Positions 1-9,377 of a DNA stretch of 64,000 nucleotides are shown here, one piece after another. The first letter of the stretch is position 1. Every line of letters begins with the position of its first letter. The translations under genes were made by a program, and so were the position numbers. The notes beneath the pieces are model-generated. The model searched no databases and was not told the origin of the DNA. It saw only the letters and a program-made list of their open reading frames with translations. Source of the stretch: Anodontia alba (taxonomy: Eukaryota; Mollusca; Bivalvia; Lucinida; Lucinidae); contig OZ024828.1 of assembly GCA_964016985.1 (NCBI GenBank), forward strand, positions 12,428,610-12,492,609, written 5' to 3'.

Positions 1-556
1 GTGTAGACCCATATTTTTCGTGTTTTTGTGAGGCGATTCTAACAAATGTTCAAATATATGTTCTATAATGAAACAAGAATAAAACAATGCCTTTCTGACA
101 TACCAATTTGCTCATTAAGGATTATATGCAATAGCAAATTCGATTTAATGACAACGTTATGAACAAATGCTATCGTTCTAACGGGGATCACTGTATATAT
201 TTTCGTGTCCATTCTGCTTTTCGTAGCACTTACTTTTCAGTAACTTGTTTCCCGTACTGCAATAATGCTCTCGTCTTTTCCAGGGGAAATCTGAAAATGC
301 ATAAAACGGATTCAAACTCCCATTATTTAGAAATAAAAAAGCGGGTGTATGTCAATCGGTCACATGTTTCCTGTCAGGCTGCATTTCATTCATTGTACAG
401 ACCCGCAATGAAAACGATTCTAGAAAGAATGCAATGAGATCAATAAACACACACAAACAAAAAAAAAAAAAAAAAAAAACGAAAATGAAAATGAACACAG
501 AGGAGTTTGGGCCATCGTATTCATCTTTGACGTTGTAACTTTTCATTATATACAAA
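1..556. other. No gene recognised
   Basis: AT-rich DNA with an A-run at 461-479. A 92-codon open frame at 159-437 has no motif I recognise, and its 3' part overlaps an antisense frame reading the A-run as poly-F. I see no promoter or splice structure. Confidence 0.5.
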
Positions 557-835
557 CATCACGAAAATATGCAATATAATTTTGACTCCCCTTAAACCTT
601 TTTTGTTATATAGTAAAACTGGGGTTTACATGGGTATACATTACATTACTCATTTCTGCTCGAAAACATAGATTGTGGGAACTCGTTAGAACCGCCTCGG
701 CGAGGCGGTTCTAACGAGTACTCACAATCTATGTTTTGAGCAGAAATATGAAAAAATTCAGAATTTTTATATGAAAACTTTCAGTTTTTGGGTATAAAAT
801 TCACAATATATTTGAATAGGCGTGTTTTTTTAATG
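557..835 (+). mobile_element. Family A foldback MITE, copy 1
   Basis: The copy starts CATCACGAAAATATGC and ends in a decayed GTTTTTTTAATG. Family architecture in order: 20-bp terminal inverted repeat (consensus CATYACGAAAACAYGCCTAT), an arm with GACCCCCTTAAACCCC, a short internal inverted repeat (AACCCCA...TGGGGTTT), CATAGATTGTGGGTACTC, the hairpin apex GTTAGAACCGCCTC / GAGGCGGTTCTAAC, and a TTTGAATAGG right arm. The plus orientation is defined as the GACCCCC arm first. No coding capacity is visible. The internal TGGGGTTT arm is damaged here. Confidence 0.85.
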
Positions 836-941
836 TAGCAAAATATTGAAAACCATTGCGTAGTCGAATATACTGTTTCCAAAAAGTGATATTTTCGCAG
901 GTGAAATAGATATTTTCACTTGAAATATACCACTGAGGAAC

Positions 942-974
<33 letters not shown>

Positions 975-1091
975 TTTACATTTAATGGTCTAAGACCAGG
1001 CACAATTAACCGGATAATCGCTTAATGGATCGACAAATTCCATAAAAAAGATGATAATTATAGATTTGCTAATAATCGATCTCTGTTACTT
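836..1091. other. No gene recognised; T-run
   Basis: Holds a long T homopolymer at about 943-973. The remainder is AT-rich and unassigned. Confidence 0.5.
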
Positions 1092-1270
1092 TACCGTATT
1101 TCCCTTAGTATTCAGACACCTCAACTCCTTACCATACTTTTTCTAAAATTTGAACAAGTACAATTTACCACTACTGTTTTGTCTAAAATAGCTGGATGAT
1201 TGGCAAACAGTGTAGACCCTGATGAGACGCCGCAAACGCGGCGTCTAATCTAGGTCTACAATGTTTGCTC
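1092..1270 (+). mobile_element. Family B element in TACCGTATTT shell
   Basis: The left end TACCGTATTTCCCTTAGTAT matches the fuller copy at 40115-40334. The B hairpin core lies at 1203-1269 (CAAACAGTGTAGACC...GTCTACAATGTTTG) with apex GACGCCGC/GCGGCGTC. The right shell arm is lost or unrecognisable. The stretch TTGAACAAGTACAATTTAC at about 1151 is the uninterrupted version of the sequence split by a 2.1-kb insertion at 9378-11470. Confidence 0.75.
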
Positions 1271-1915
1271 AGAGTTTAACATATGGTAAGAGTCATGCTC
1301 ACACTGGCAGGTAAAATAATGACCAAATCTTAAATGATTTTGGTTAGGTAAACTGACCGCGCTCGACATGACTGGGCCGTAAAACCCAACACAAACAAAC
1401 AAATCACTGATTATTAATCGCTTATCGATCACAATGGCATGACTGATAATCGATTATCTTTTCAGCTTATATATTTGATCAGCATATAGGGAAATAAATC
1501 CTTAATTATCACGACATTTACCGATACTAACTTACGGATTTACCCGAACAGTTACCTATACAAATTCGACTCAGCGATACATAGAGTTAAATAGTAAAAT
1601 AAAATAAAATAGATAATACATGCATTTCTGATTTAACGGTAACTTTTTAAAAGTTATTTTCAAAATCTACATTTATTGCACTTTCACAAGGAATGAAAAT
1701 TTTCAAAATAACTTCATATCTTAGTTCTTCCCTATGCGTTTGAAATTCAGACTATTTGTGCCCACAGATACTTGGGGTCAGTAGGGCAGTGCAGGCCAAA
1801 AAAAAGATCTTGTAAATATTTTTTCTCTAGTTATTTTTGTATTTTAGTATAACAGAAACACTGCTGATAAAATATAATTATATTCTGTGACTTCTGAAAA
1901 GGTTCTAAAAAACAT
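1271..1915. other. No gene recognised
   Basis: AT-rich DNA without a recognisable repeat, coding motif or RNA. Confidence 0.5.
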
Positions 1916-1972
1916 CACATTTCTCTCAAATGGTAATATACGGACCATATATTACCATTTGAGAGAAATGTG
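1916..1972. repeat. Short perfect inverted repeat
   Basis: Two 25-bp arms (1916-1940 and 1948-1972, CACATTTCTCTCAAATGG and its inverse) flank a 7-bp loop. The structure abuts the hairpin apex of a half family A copy and replaces that copy's missing left half. Confidence 0.9.
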
Positions 1973-2105
1973 GCGGTTCTAACGAGTACCCACAATCTAT
2001 GTTTTGAGCAGAAATATGAAAAAATTTCAGAGTTTTTTATCTGAAAAGTTTCGGTTTTTGGAGGTGAAATTTTCTACATATTTGAATAGGCATGTTTTCG
2101 TAGTG
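1973..2105 (+). mobile_element. Family A, right half only (copy 2)
   Basis: Runs from the apex GCGGTTCTAACGAGTACC to a terminal CATGTTTTCGTAGTG. The left half is replaced by an unrelated inverted repeat. A 131-codon open frame at 2004-2399 runs through this half copy and two C hairpins and is not a gene. Confidence 0.8.
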
Positions 2106-2160
2106 GGTATTAATAGCCATTTGAACCGCAAAGTGAGAAAACGTACCTTCGGACATATGG

Positions 2161-2224
2161 GCCCAGCAAAGATTCAGATCAGCCTGTACATTCGCACAGT
2201 CCGAATTGAATCTTCACCGGGCGC
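2161..2224. repeat. Family C hairpin
   Basis: GCCCAGCAAAGATTCAGATC faces an arm reading GAATTGAATCTTCACCGGGC. Imperfect member of the GC-rich ~65-bp family C. Confidence 0.7.
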
Positions 2225-2261
2225 ATTTTGGATAGACAAGGATGAAAAGATTCTTCATGCC

Positions 2262-2311
2262 GACAACGAAGACTCTGATCTGACTGCGCAAGCTGATTTG
2301 AAACTTCTTTG
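2262..2311. repeat. Family C hairpin, degraded
   Basis: GACAACGAAGACTCTGATC is followed by a weak inverse arm (GATTTGAAACTTCTTTGG). Confidence 0.45.
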
Positions 2312-2497
2312 GAAGCATATGTCTGAAAGTACGTTTTCTCACGTTGATGCTCAATTTCATGAAAATCAGTTTAAAATGCTGTGCAAATCTCAGTCTTGAA
2401 AGCCTGAAAGCTAAGCTCAACCTCAACGAAACCTCGAACGAAACCCGTTTTAGCCTCGAATACCCCCATCCCCACCCTTCCCCCTCAACCCTATCCC

Positions 2498-2500
<3 letters not shown>

Positions 2501-2532
<32 letters not shown>
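2501..2532. repeat. (CA)n microsatellite
   Basis: About 16 CA units following a C-rich stretch. Confidence 0.95.
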
Positions 2533-2534
<2 letters not shown>

Positions 2535-2546
2535 AAAGGGTAACAT

Positions 2547-2614
2547 GCAAACAGTGTAGACTTAGATCAGACACCTAAAAACGTGGCGTTTGATCATGGT
2601 ACAGACCGTTTGCA
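2547..2614. repeat. Family B hairpin core
   Basis: GCAAACAGTGTAGACTTAG faces TGGTACAGACCGTTTGC. The apex is degraded on one side (ACACCTAA versus CGTGGCGT). No outer shell is seen. Confidence 0.75.
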
Positions 2615-3085
2615 TTAAAGACAGAAATTTCTGTAAAACATAGTTATAATCAAAGGACTGATAGTCCTAAGAGTCTGCTAGCTTGTAAAGTACTAATGGA
2701 GTGCTGTGTATCTTCTATGCAATTTTACACAATACATGCAAAGAAGATAGACGACATTCCAATGCTACCAATACTATACGATAAGATGGAGCTCTATGGA
2801 ATATATCAAGCATCTGGGCATTGCACTTCCTGAATAGAAGACTTTCTTTAAAAACTCTTAAATTCTGCTGGTAAGTGCATGTCCTTGACAAATCTGACCT
2901 CAAGGCCAAGTCTTGGAGAAATTTCAAACTGCACTGAAAGATGATTCTGCATGCAAAATTTCTAGCTAGGACGGACCAATACGGATGGACTCACTAATAT
3001 ACACTTAAATGCAGCTATGGTGACTATGTCTTGCTCAGCGCAAGCGGGCTTGACAAAAAGGAAGATATTTGTTCAAGTTATTTTT
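2615..3085. other. Unassigned, next to Helitron remnant
   Basis: Lies downstream of the minus-strand Helitron-type fragment. It could be more of the same element, but I see no conserved motif. A 70-codon minus-strand frame at 2715-2927 is unrecognised. Confidence 0.4.
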
Positions 3086-3472
3086 CTACAAACTATTAGC
3101 ACATTGTTGACAGATCCATTCCTTATCCTCCACACTTTTATGTCCTAATGTACAGAGTCTTTTCATCTCGGGCTTTAGACCCTGAATATCAAATTTAACA
3201 TCAGAATGTCTGAAAAATGTTTGACAACAACTTGTACATATGTACTGGGGACCACAAGACACCAACTTGTGAAACTGTGTGACTATAGCACTTTCTTTGT
3301 TTTTAAATTTCTTACTGCTCAAACCATCTTTTGATGTGTCACTTAACTTAAGTTTCTTATTCAGGGAGGTTTGCAATTCTTCACATATAAGGGGTGAATC
3401 AAGTAATGCGGAGCCGTGTTCATTTAAGCTGTCAGCAAGCTGGGAGGAAGCATAAGGCTGTGATGGACACAA
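3086..3472 (-). pseudogene. Helitron-type protein fragment, Cys-rich domain
   Basis: The 128-codon frame contains FHKLVSCGPQYICTSC, then QTFFRHSDVKF, and ends with KEWICQQC. The order FHKxxxxGPxYICxxCxxxxFRxS followed about 45 residues later by WICxxC matches the cysteine-rich region (DUF6570-like) that precedes the rolling-circle nuclease in animal Helitron/Helentron proteins. The stop follows directly after WICQQCANSL, where family members continue, so the protein is truncated. It lies about 170 bp downstream, on the same strand, of a protease-like fragment of the kind found in the same large proteins. I infer one decayed element rather than a host gene. No Rep HUH motif or helicase is visible. 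Confidence 0.6.
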
Positions 3473-3644
3473 CTCAAATGAAATACATTCTTGTAAAGGA
3501 GGATAGGTAGTTATGTCACAAATTTGAAACCCAGCTCATTGGTATCATTTTATGGTCTCCCTGCAAACATGAGATATACAGAGCGAATGCAAATCAAACT
3601 GACTCACCGCTGTTGTAGTAAAGGAATTATCAAAACTAAACAAT

Positions 3645-3980
3645 CTACGCAAATGTAAGGAAAATGCCAGTTATATTTGTTTTCTTTAACAAAATGTTTT
3701 TGCCATTAACATTTGGCATTCCATCTGAAGCTCTTGCATGTGACTCAAAAAGGTAGAAACAGTCACCTTGTTCCAATAATGCAATAGAAAAGCCGTTGCA
3801 AATGAAGACTGCATATGGGTTGAATGAGAAAGTCATAGCGAGTCCTGTCTCTAAATCAAGGAAAGGATACTCCACTAAGATATTTAAATTTCCTGAAAAT
3901 GTTTTTTTTTTTTTTTTTTTTTTTTTCCACTTTCCAGGGATAATGCTGGTTGTCAAGTGAAAAATAAGATGGCAAATCAC
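3645..3980 (-). pseudogene. Transposon-encoded cysteine-protease-like domain, C-terminal piece
   Basis: After a poly-lysine stretch caused by a T-run, the frame reads through LDLETGLAMTFSFNPY, ICNGFSIALLEQGDCFYLF and ESHARASDGMPNVNGK. A β-strand-rich segment followed by a xSHxRxxxGxP motif is the usual position of the catalytic histidine in the OTU/tegument-like cysteine protease fold found in some Helitron-type proteins. It is offset in frame from the N-terminal piece at 3856-4299, and the break falls at the homopolymer of about 3902-3926. The function is inferred from fold-like motifs only. Confidence 0.5.
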
Positions 3981-4299
3981 ATGGCTCTAAATAGTCATGA
4001 TATGTCTTGGCATTCTTTTTTGCATACTTGTATAATTTACCTCCTGCAAACAGAATTTCATTCATGTTGTTGACATTCAACTTGTTGGTACAGATCCTTT
4101 TCTGTACAGCTTTCACCAATAATACTAAACAACATGGTAGGCATTGACGCCCTCTTGAATCAGGACTAAATATCCCATCTCTTTGATGGATACTTCCTTG
4201 CAATAATACAGATGCATTTTCTTGTAGCGACACCGCCTCGTGGCTGCGAAGAAGCAGCCGCGAAGAAGCAGCCACGACGGTGGCGTCAAATGATAACAC
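3856..4299 (-). pseudogene. Transposon-encoded cysteine-protease-like domain, N-terminal piece
   Basis: The frame carries GSIHQRDGIFSPDSRGRQC followed by LPCCLVLLVKAV, then MNEILFAGGKLYKY and EPCDLPSYF. A Gln-containing HQ motif, about a dozen residues, then a GxQC nucleophile-like cysteine with hydrophobic helix is the N-terminal signature of a papain-fold deubiquitinase-like protease (OTU/herpes-tegument-like superfamily), known in transposon polyproteins. The frame dies after YPWKVEKKK at a 20+ bp homopolymer, and the domain continues in another frame (3645-3980). The 5' end is uncertain: the first ~20 codons run through a GC-rich repeated GCAGCC stretch (about 4240-4280) and may not be native. 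Confidence 0.5.
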
Positions 4300-4690
4300 G
4301 TATGGAATAGAACAGAATTGTGTGTACGGACCCTTGCCGTGGCCTGAAAAGTCGCAATGATTAAAGCGAATAACACCGAGTGTTTCGACTGAGACATGTG
4401 ATGTCAGTCAGCCAATGAAAGTGCTCAGCGATACGTATCGTGTCTGGTTTCCGACCTTCTGGGTGTTGCGACAACTGTGTGTGTTTACGTATGACAACCA
4501 GCTTGTTTACTAGAATCTACCGGCTGTCGAACAGTTTATTTTTCGCGAGGCTACAGACATGAAAGCTTCTTTTACCTGCATTTTTGAAATTCATGGTGTG
4601 TCGCACGCGAAAAACAACAACAGATACTTGTTCAGTTCTTCAGCAAAATTCCTGATGCCGTAAAGTGCATTTCATGTAGGCAACCGGTAG
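4300..4690. other. No gene recognised
   Basis: Upstream flank of the Helitron-type remnant on the minus strand. It is somewhat richer in GC than the surroundings. No recognisable motif. Confidence 0.4.
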
Positions 4691-4810
4691 CACAGGAGCT
4701 TGACGTTTGCTAATTTCTACTTATAGGGCCTGTCCCTACGATTATGAAATAATCGAAGGTTCGAAGGACAGGCCCTATAAGTAGAAATTATCCAATGTCA
4801 AGCTCCTGTG
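4691..4810. mobile_element. 120-bp MITE with 8-bp target duplication (hAT-like)
   Basis: Near-perfect terminal inverted repeats of about 45 bp begin CACAGGAGCTTGAC and end GTCAAGCTCCTGTG. The loop is about 30 bp. It is flanked by a perfect direct repeat ACCGGTAG at 4683-4690 and 4811-4818. An 8-bp target duplication is the hallmark of hAT (also of some P-like) transposition. No coding capacity. Confidence 0.9.
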
Positions 4811-5253
4811 ACCGGTAGTGTAGCGTAACTTGGTACCTATTACCGGCGTGCACTGATTATCGGGTATTCAGAAATCACGACCCACAGACCACGGCCCCCG
4901 CCCATCGGGGCCAGCGAAGTAGTTGGGCTGCCTATAGTCTCCAGGGCAGAGTTGCCTTAGGCAGGGCCTGTTCATCATGTGATCGGGTTGGGTAAAAGTC
5001 CCACAAATCTGGAGGCAGTATCTTTAAATGGATACATTGTTGCATTTTTTTTCTTTTCTTTTTATTCGCTAGTATCATCATACAGCAAATACAATGTATA
5101 AATAGACTCTAAGGCTGGCTAATCTGGTCGATTATCACTCCTGTCATTGTGATCGATTATTTATCACAAAAGATTTGGTCAATTTACTTGTCTGTCTGAG
5201 CAGGACTCTTCCCATGTTATACTTTACTGTATGTATTTGGTCAAATAGGCCTG
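4811..5253. other. No gene recognised
   Basis: Contains a GC-rich patch (about 4870-4990) with no coding motif that I can identify. Otherwise AT-rich. Confidence 0.4.
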
Positions 5254-5311
5254 AGCAAACAGTGTAGACCCAGATGGGATGCCGCAAAATGTGGCGTCTC
5301 AATGATTATAA
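5254..5311. repeat. Family B hairpin, left arm
   Basis: GAGCAAACAGTGTAGACCC and the apex GCCGCAAAATGTGGCGTC are present. The right arm breaks off after TCTCAATG. Confidence 0.65.
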
Positions 5312-5699
5312 GACATCTGTAATGATAATCATTTTTGTGGAATTTATAGATCAGTTAATCAATTATCTGATTAATTTCGTCAGCCTAAATAGTCTGTGTG
5401 AATAAAAGTAATATACTCCATGTATTTTCGCGTTAAATTCAATATTGCGTTAAACTGATTTCTCAATGAAAATAAACGGCAGCGCCACCTACCTGCTGGA
5501 TGTTTTAAATACAAAGTCACGCTTTAGTGGGCAAGGTTTGTTTTCAGAAATACACTGTTGTTTTGTGATTTCCGCTTAGAAAAGAAATATATTGACCGTG
5601 GTGATAACAGTCCTTAATGACATTTACACCTATATCTATTAAATCAATTTTTACAGCTAAGACTAACTTATTTTTTCTATGAAAATATCAAATCTAAGG
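5312..5699. other. No gene recognised
   Basis: AT-rich and unassigned. Confidence 0.4.
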
Positions 5700-5929
5700 T
5701 ACCGTATTAATCCGCCTATAAGACGGGGATTTTTCCAAAAAAAAAAAAAAGCCCCCAAAAATCCAGACCCATCTTATAATCAAGATCTTTGGCCATATCG
5801 GTATTTTCGGCAAAGTCCGGTGGTGCCACGTGGTCACGGAAAATGCCGATCTTCGAAACCAGTAGAAGGATATAATGTTTACCTTCGTCCCTTGACAGAA
5901 ATAGCAGCAAGGTAATTTTGTAGGTGAAG

Positions 5930-7275
5930 TACCGAATTTTTCTGTGTATTACTCGCACCCGTGTATAACACGCACTGAATATTTGCTAAATAGTTTTGAA
6001 ATAAAAAAAAAGAGATGTTCTATGTAAAACACGAAGAATTTATCTGTGCGTTATTTACTAAGTTACCAGATACTAAGTGTCAAATTTCACTAAGATTGAG
6101 TTGAAAATGGCCGAACTCGGAAGGTTTAGAGTAGAAACAGGCCGAATTTACGATAATGCTAACTGAATTTTCGTTGTGCAGCTCTGTTACCATGGGCCTC
6201 AGGCAACTTGATGTAGTGTAGGCAGTTCTTTGCTTCCCCACTGCAGACGCTATGATAATAAAAATGTAGTTATTTCTTTTGTGTTCTCATAATTAACACC
6301 TTCTTTGTGTCACTTTCTTAACTGAGACGTGAAATTATCAACTCAATGCCTCAGGGCAATGCAAACAACAACTAAACTCGACTAGTTGTCATTCTGACTG
6401 CCAATTAACCAATTAAGTGCACAGATGTATGCTGGTAGTTTGATTTTCTTTATCATAAACATTGTTTATTTCAAACATTTTTTTTTTGGTAAGTTGGAAG
6501 AAAAGTTTAAATAAAAAAAAAGAAAAAAAAAAAAGATAAACATATGCCCAGTCAGCATTCTACGTAAATCTATATCGGGCCGTCATTGGCCCGTCAGGGT
6601 AGCTGACGGGCCGATGACGGCCCGATGTAGATTTACGTAGAATGCTAGCTGGGTGGTAAGAAAATAAAAGATAAAATGCAAATGACCGATCTACCTACCT
6701 CAAAAGCCCAGTTGGTTTTGTTTATTATCAATAATTTTAAAAATTGCATAAACTTAAATACTTTTTTATTTTTTCAATGTTTGATCGTTCGTGCCAATAT
6801 TTATGTTCTACCAAATTTATTTCCTATTTTGAACCTCAATAAATCAGTTGTGCAGGCTGATTTATTCAAGTTACGGTTGAGTCTTGTCAAAGTCCGGTAA
6901 TCAATACAGATTCATATGCCTGTTTGAGTAGTTTCCCTTTGAAGAGATCACATGATCAGCAAAATAAAAAAGCGTAAACAAAAAAGCATGGACATGAAAA
7001 GGATATCAAATTACTACAAATCAGATCGAGTTGCTTGTTTTGAGCTGCCAGAACCCTGGTATGGGCGAGATAGGTATAAAAAATCATGAATATCTTATAG
7101 CAATCATTCTATTTCGCATTTTTAACGGGCGATCGTGAATGTCATGAGTTTTCGCGACCGATTATCTCGGTGATTTCTGTCCCGATTTTGGTGTTCCTAT
7201 AAATAATACACATCGGATTTTTATAAACGTTTTCTGGGTAAATAAGGTGCGTGTTATACACAGTTAAATACGGTA
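5930..7275. mobile_element. Nested TIR element
   Basis: Left end TACCGAATTTTTCTGTGTA continuing ACTCGCAC; right end GTGCGTGTTATACACAG continuing TTAAATACGGTA. The inverted repeats are imperfect. It sits inside the 5700-7528 element and has no recognisable coding region. It contains the palindrome at 6547-6653. Confidence 0.6.
6547..6653. repeat. 107-bp palindromic MITE
   Basis: Arms of about 50 bp, CCCAGTCAGCATTCTACG... against ...CGTAGAATGCTAGCTGGG, with few mismatches and a ~7-bp loop. A third nesting level inside 5930-7275. Target duplication is not evident. Confidence 0.85.
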
Positions 7276-7528
7276 TGCATGCTTGTAAGTGGTGTTGGGA
7301 GTTTTTTTTTTAATTCCTGCTCTGTGATAAATTCACTTACAAATCTGACCAATCATCGCCGATGTCTTCATGTACTTTAGGAATTTCTGAGTGGCAGGGA
7401 ATGTCTCCGACAGGCGACTTTTTTTAACCCATCTTATAATTAATTAAAAGCAAAATCCTGCCTGGGAAGGGCCCAAAAACAGCCCCCGTCTTATAAACAA
7501 ATCGTCTTATAGGCGGATTAATACGGTA

Positions 7529-9327
7529 TCCGTACTTTATTTTGAAAATTGGCCAAAATTTGCAAAAATCACATTACAATTACATGATTTTCTGCCAAAA
7601 ATTTAATTAACGCGAAGTTACATGGCTTTTGGTTCAAAATGGCAGCAACATGGTTGGCTTGTTTACACAAATGCTTTCACAAATCAAATTCAAAGAACTG
7701 CATTATTTGTACATAAAATAAATGCTCAGATAATAATTTAGATGACTTCAGAATTATTTTCAGCATTTGTCTCTGTAAGTAGTTATGATGAAACGTTTTA
7801 CCATTAGTAACGTGTAAATACATGAAACCCGGCTAAATAATAACAGCAAAAAATTCTAAGATGTGAATTATATGGGACTAGAATTAAAAAATACAGTAAT
7901 TATTATACTGTACACATATGTATAGTAAAAACTTAGCAAACTAGATCACAAATCTTGATTTTGATCATGGTTCTGTTGGACATCCCAGTTGGGCTAGCTG
8001 TTGAAAGAACTTATAAGCATTAAAAGCTCTACACAGCTTATGTTGTCTATTTCTTAAATTCTTATATGCAACCTTTTATTTAAGGCTCTTTATCTTTATT
8101 TATAATGACTGAAATATTTTTTACCCACACTCCTCAATTATCTGGACAATTTTTATTAGCTGCAAAAATACCAAGAACATTTGAATCCTCAAAGTCATAG
8201 TGACATGCCCATGCTCCAACTCTGCACACACATAAGCATATAGGTGTAGGCAAGTGAATTTTGTTGTCTGAACACTAAAGCTGGCACAATTGATCAGATA
8301 CAGTCATTTGGCTAGAACCAGGTAAAGTTATGCTTCATAACAATTTCCAAATAAGTGGCTGATCAAAATTTGGACTTTATTGGCTGATACAGAGTACTAG
8401 CCTTCCTTGAAATATCACACCAAAGACTTTGTCCTTCGCCTTAGGTTATCTGCCCTTATGATGAATGTGAAGTTCACTGATTTGGCTAGTTCCAAATAGT
8501 TTCGCTAGTTCCGAATAATAAATGAGGGATCTGTAAAAATCCCTCACATAATGCAACAGCCTCTATATATTATTTTATCAACTTGGATGTGTTACGGAGA
8601 AAATTAATTCAATATAAGACATTTGTCGCAAAGCGACATGTTCACAAAGACCTTAAAACAGATCCTTTAAGCAAAAATCATATAATTCATGGCATAACAA
8701 TTTTTCGGCATGTACACCCTCCTTACTGCAAAATTTAGCTCCTATTTTCTGGATTTAATAATCTTTCCAATATAAATATATTTCAATGAGGTTTAAGAAG
8801 TTGAAAGGAGTATGTGCATAAGGTCCTATTTTCCCCCTTCTGAAGCCCGAAAATAAAATATGCTTGCAGTAAAATTATGCGTTAATTAATCCAATTGTAG
8901 CTTGTGTTTAGCACTGTGTGATGCCGCTACAAAGTCTCCCTGCACTTTGTCAAAGTACAGATAATATATAAGCAACGACATGAAAAACCTGTCTTCGAGG
9001 TTTTCGACCAAATAAGACTCAGACCTGCTTACTCAGCCGTAGACTGGCTAACTCGGCCATTGTGCCAGATAAGCTAGTCTTGAAAATTTTGATAGGTTAT
9101 TTACTGTCTAGACAGCGAACAACAACGGTGCTGATCAGACTGCGCATAGCAAAAACCACGTGTCTTTGTTGTTCGCATATGGCATAAGATTTTTATCCCA
9201 TGAAGAGGCTCATATATCGCTTCAATAGTCTGTCACATGTCTGAGATTCTTGTACATACACTACATCAATATCTACACTCCTTTAAACACAGCATGTGAA
9301 CACCTTACCCGAAATTTGATTTCTGGG
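7529..9327. other. No gene recognised
   Basis: About 1.8 kb of AT-rich DNA. Apart from one family C hairpin near 9115 I see no repeat structure, coding motif or RNA gene. Confidence 0.4.
9115..9176. repeat. Family C-type hairpin
   Basis: GCGAACAACAACGGTGCTG faces TGTCTTTGTTGTTCGC, with CTGATCAGACTGCGC in the apex. Confidence 0.6.
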
Positions 9328-9377
9328 TCGGTTACTCACCTCAACTCCTTACCATACTTTATTTAAAATTGAACAAG

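Larger units (their letters stand above)
5700..7528. mobile_element. 1.8-kb TIR element, non-autonomous
   Basis: Terminal inverted repeats of about 26 bp: left TACCGTATTAATCCGCC then TATAAGACG, right CGTCTTATA then GGCGGATTAATACGGTA. TA at each outer edge fits a Tc1/mariner/pogo-type TA target. A second pair of short matches (ATCTTATAAT near 5772 and 7430, CCCCC near 5750 and 7485) extends the subterminal symmetry. No transposase frame is visible. Most of its length is a nested element (5930-7275). Confidence 0.75.

Noticed and set aside
2004..2399. 131-codon plus-strand ORF
   Set aside because: Composed of a family A half copy and two family C hairpins.
3567..3613. 47-bp intron (GGTGAGT...TTTGCAG, minus strand) joining the Helitron-type fragments
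   Set aside because: Splice-like motifs are present, but the interval is shorter than usual animal introns and the preceding frame already stops upstream.
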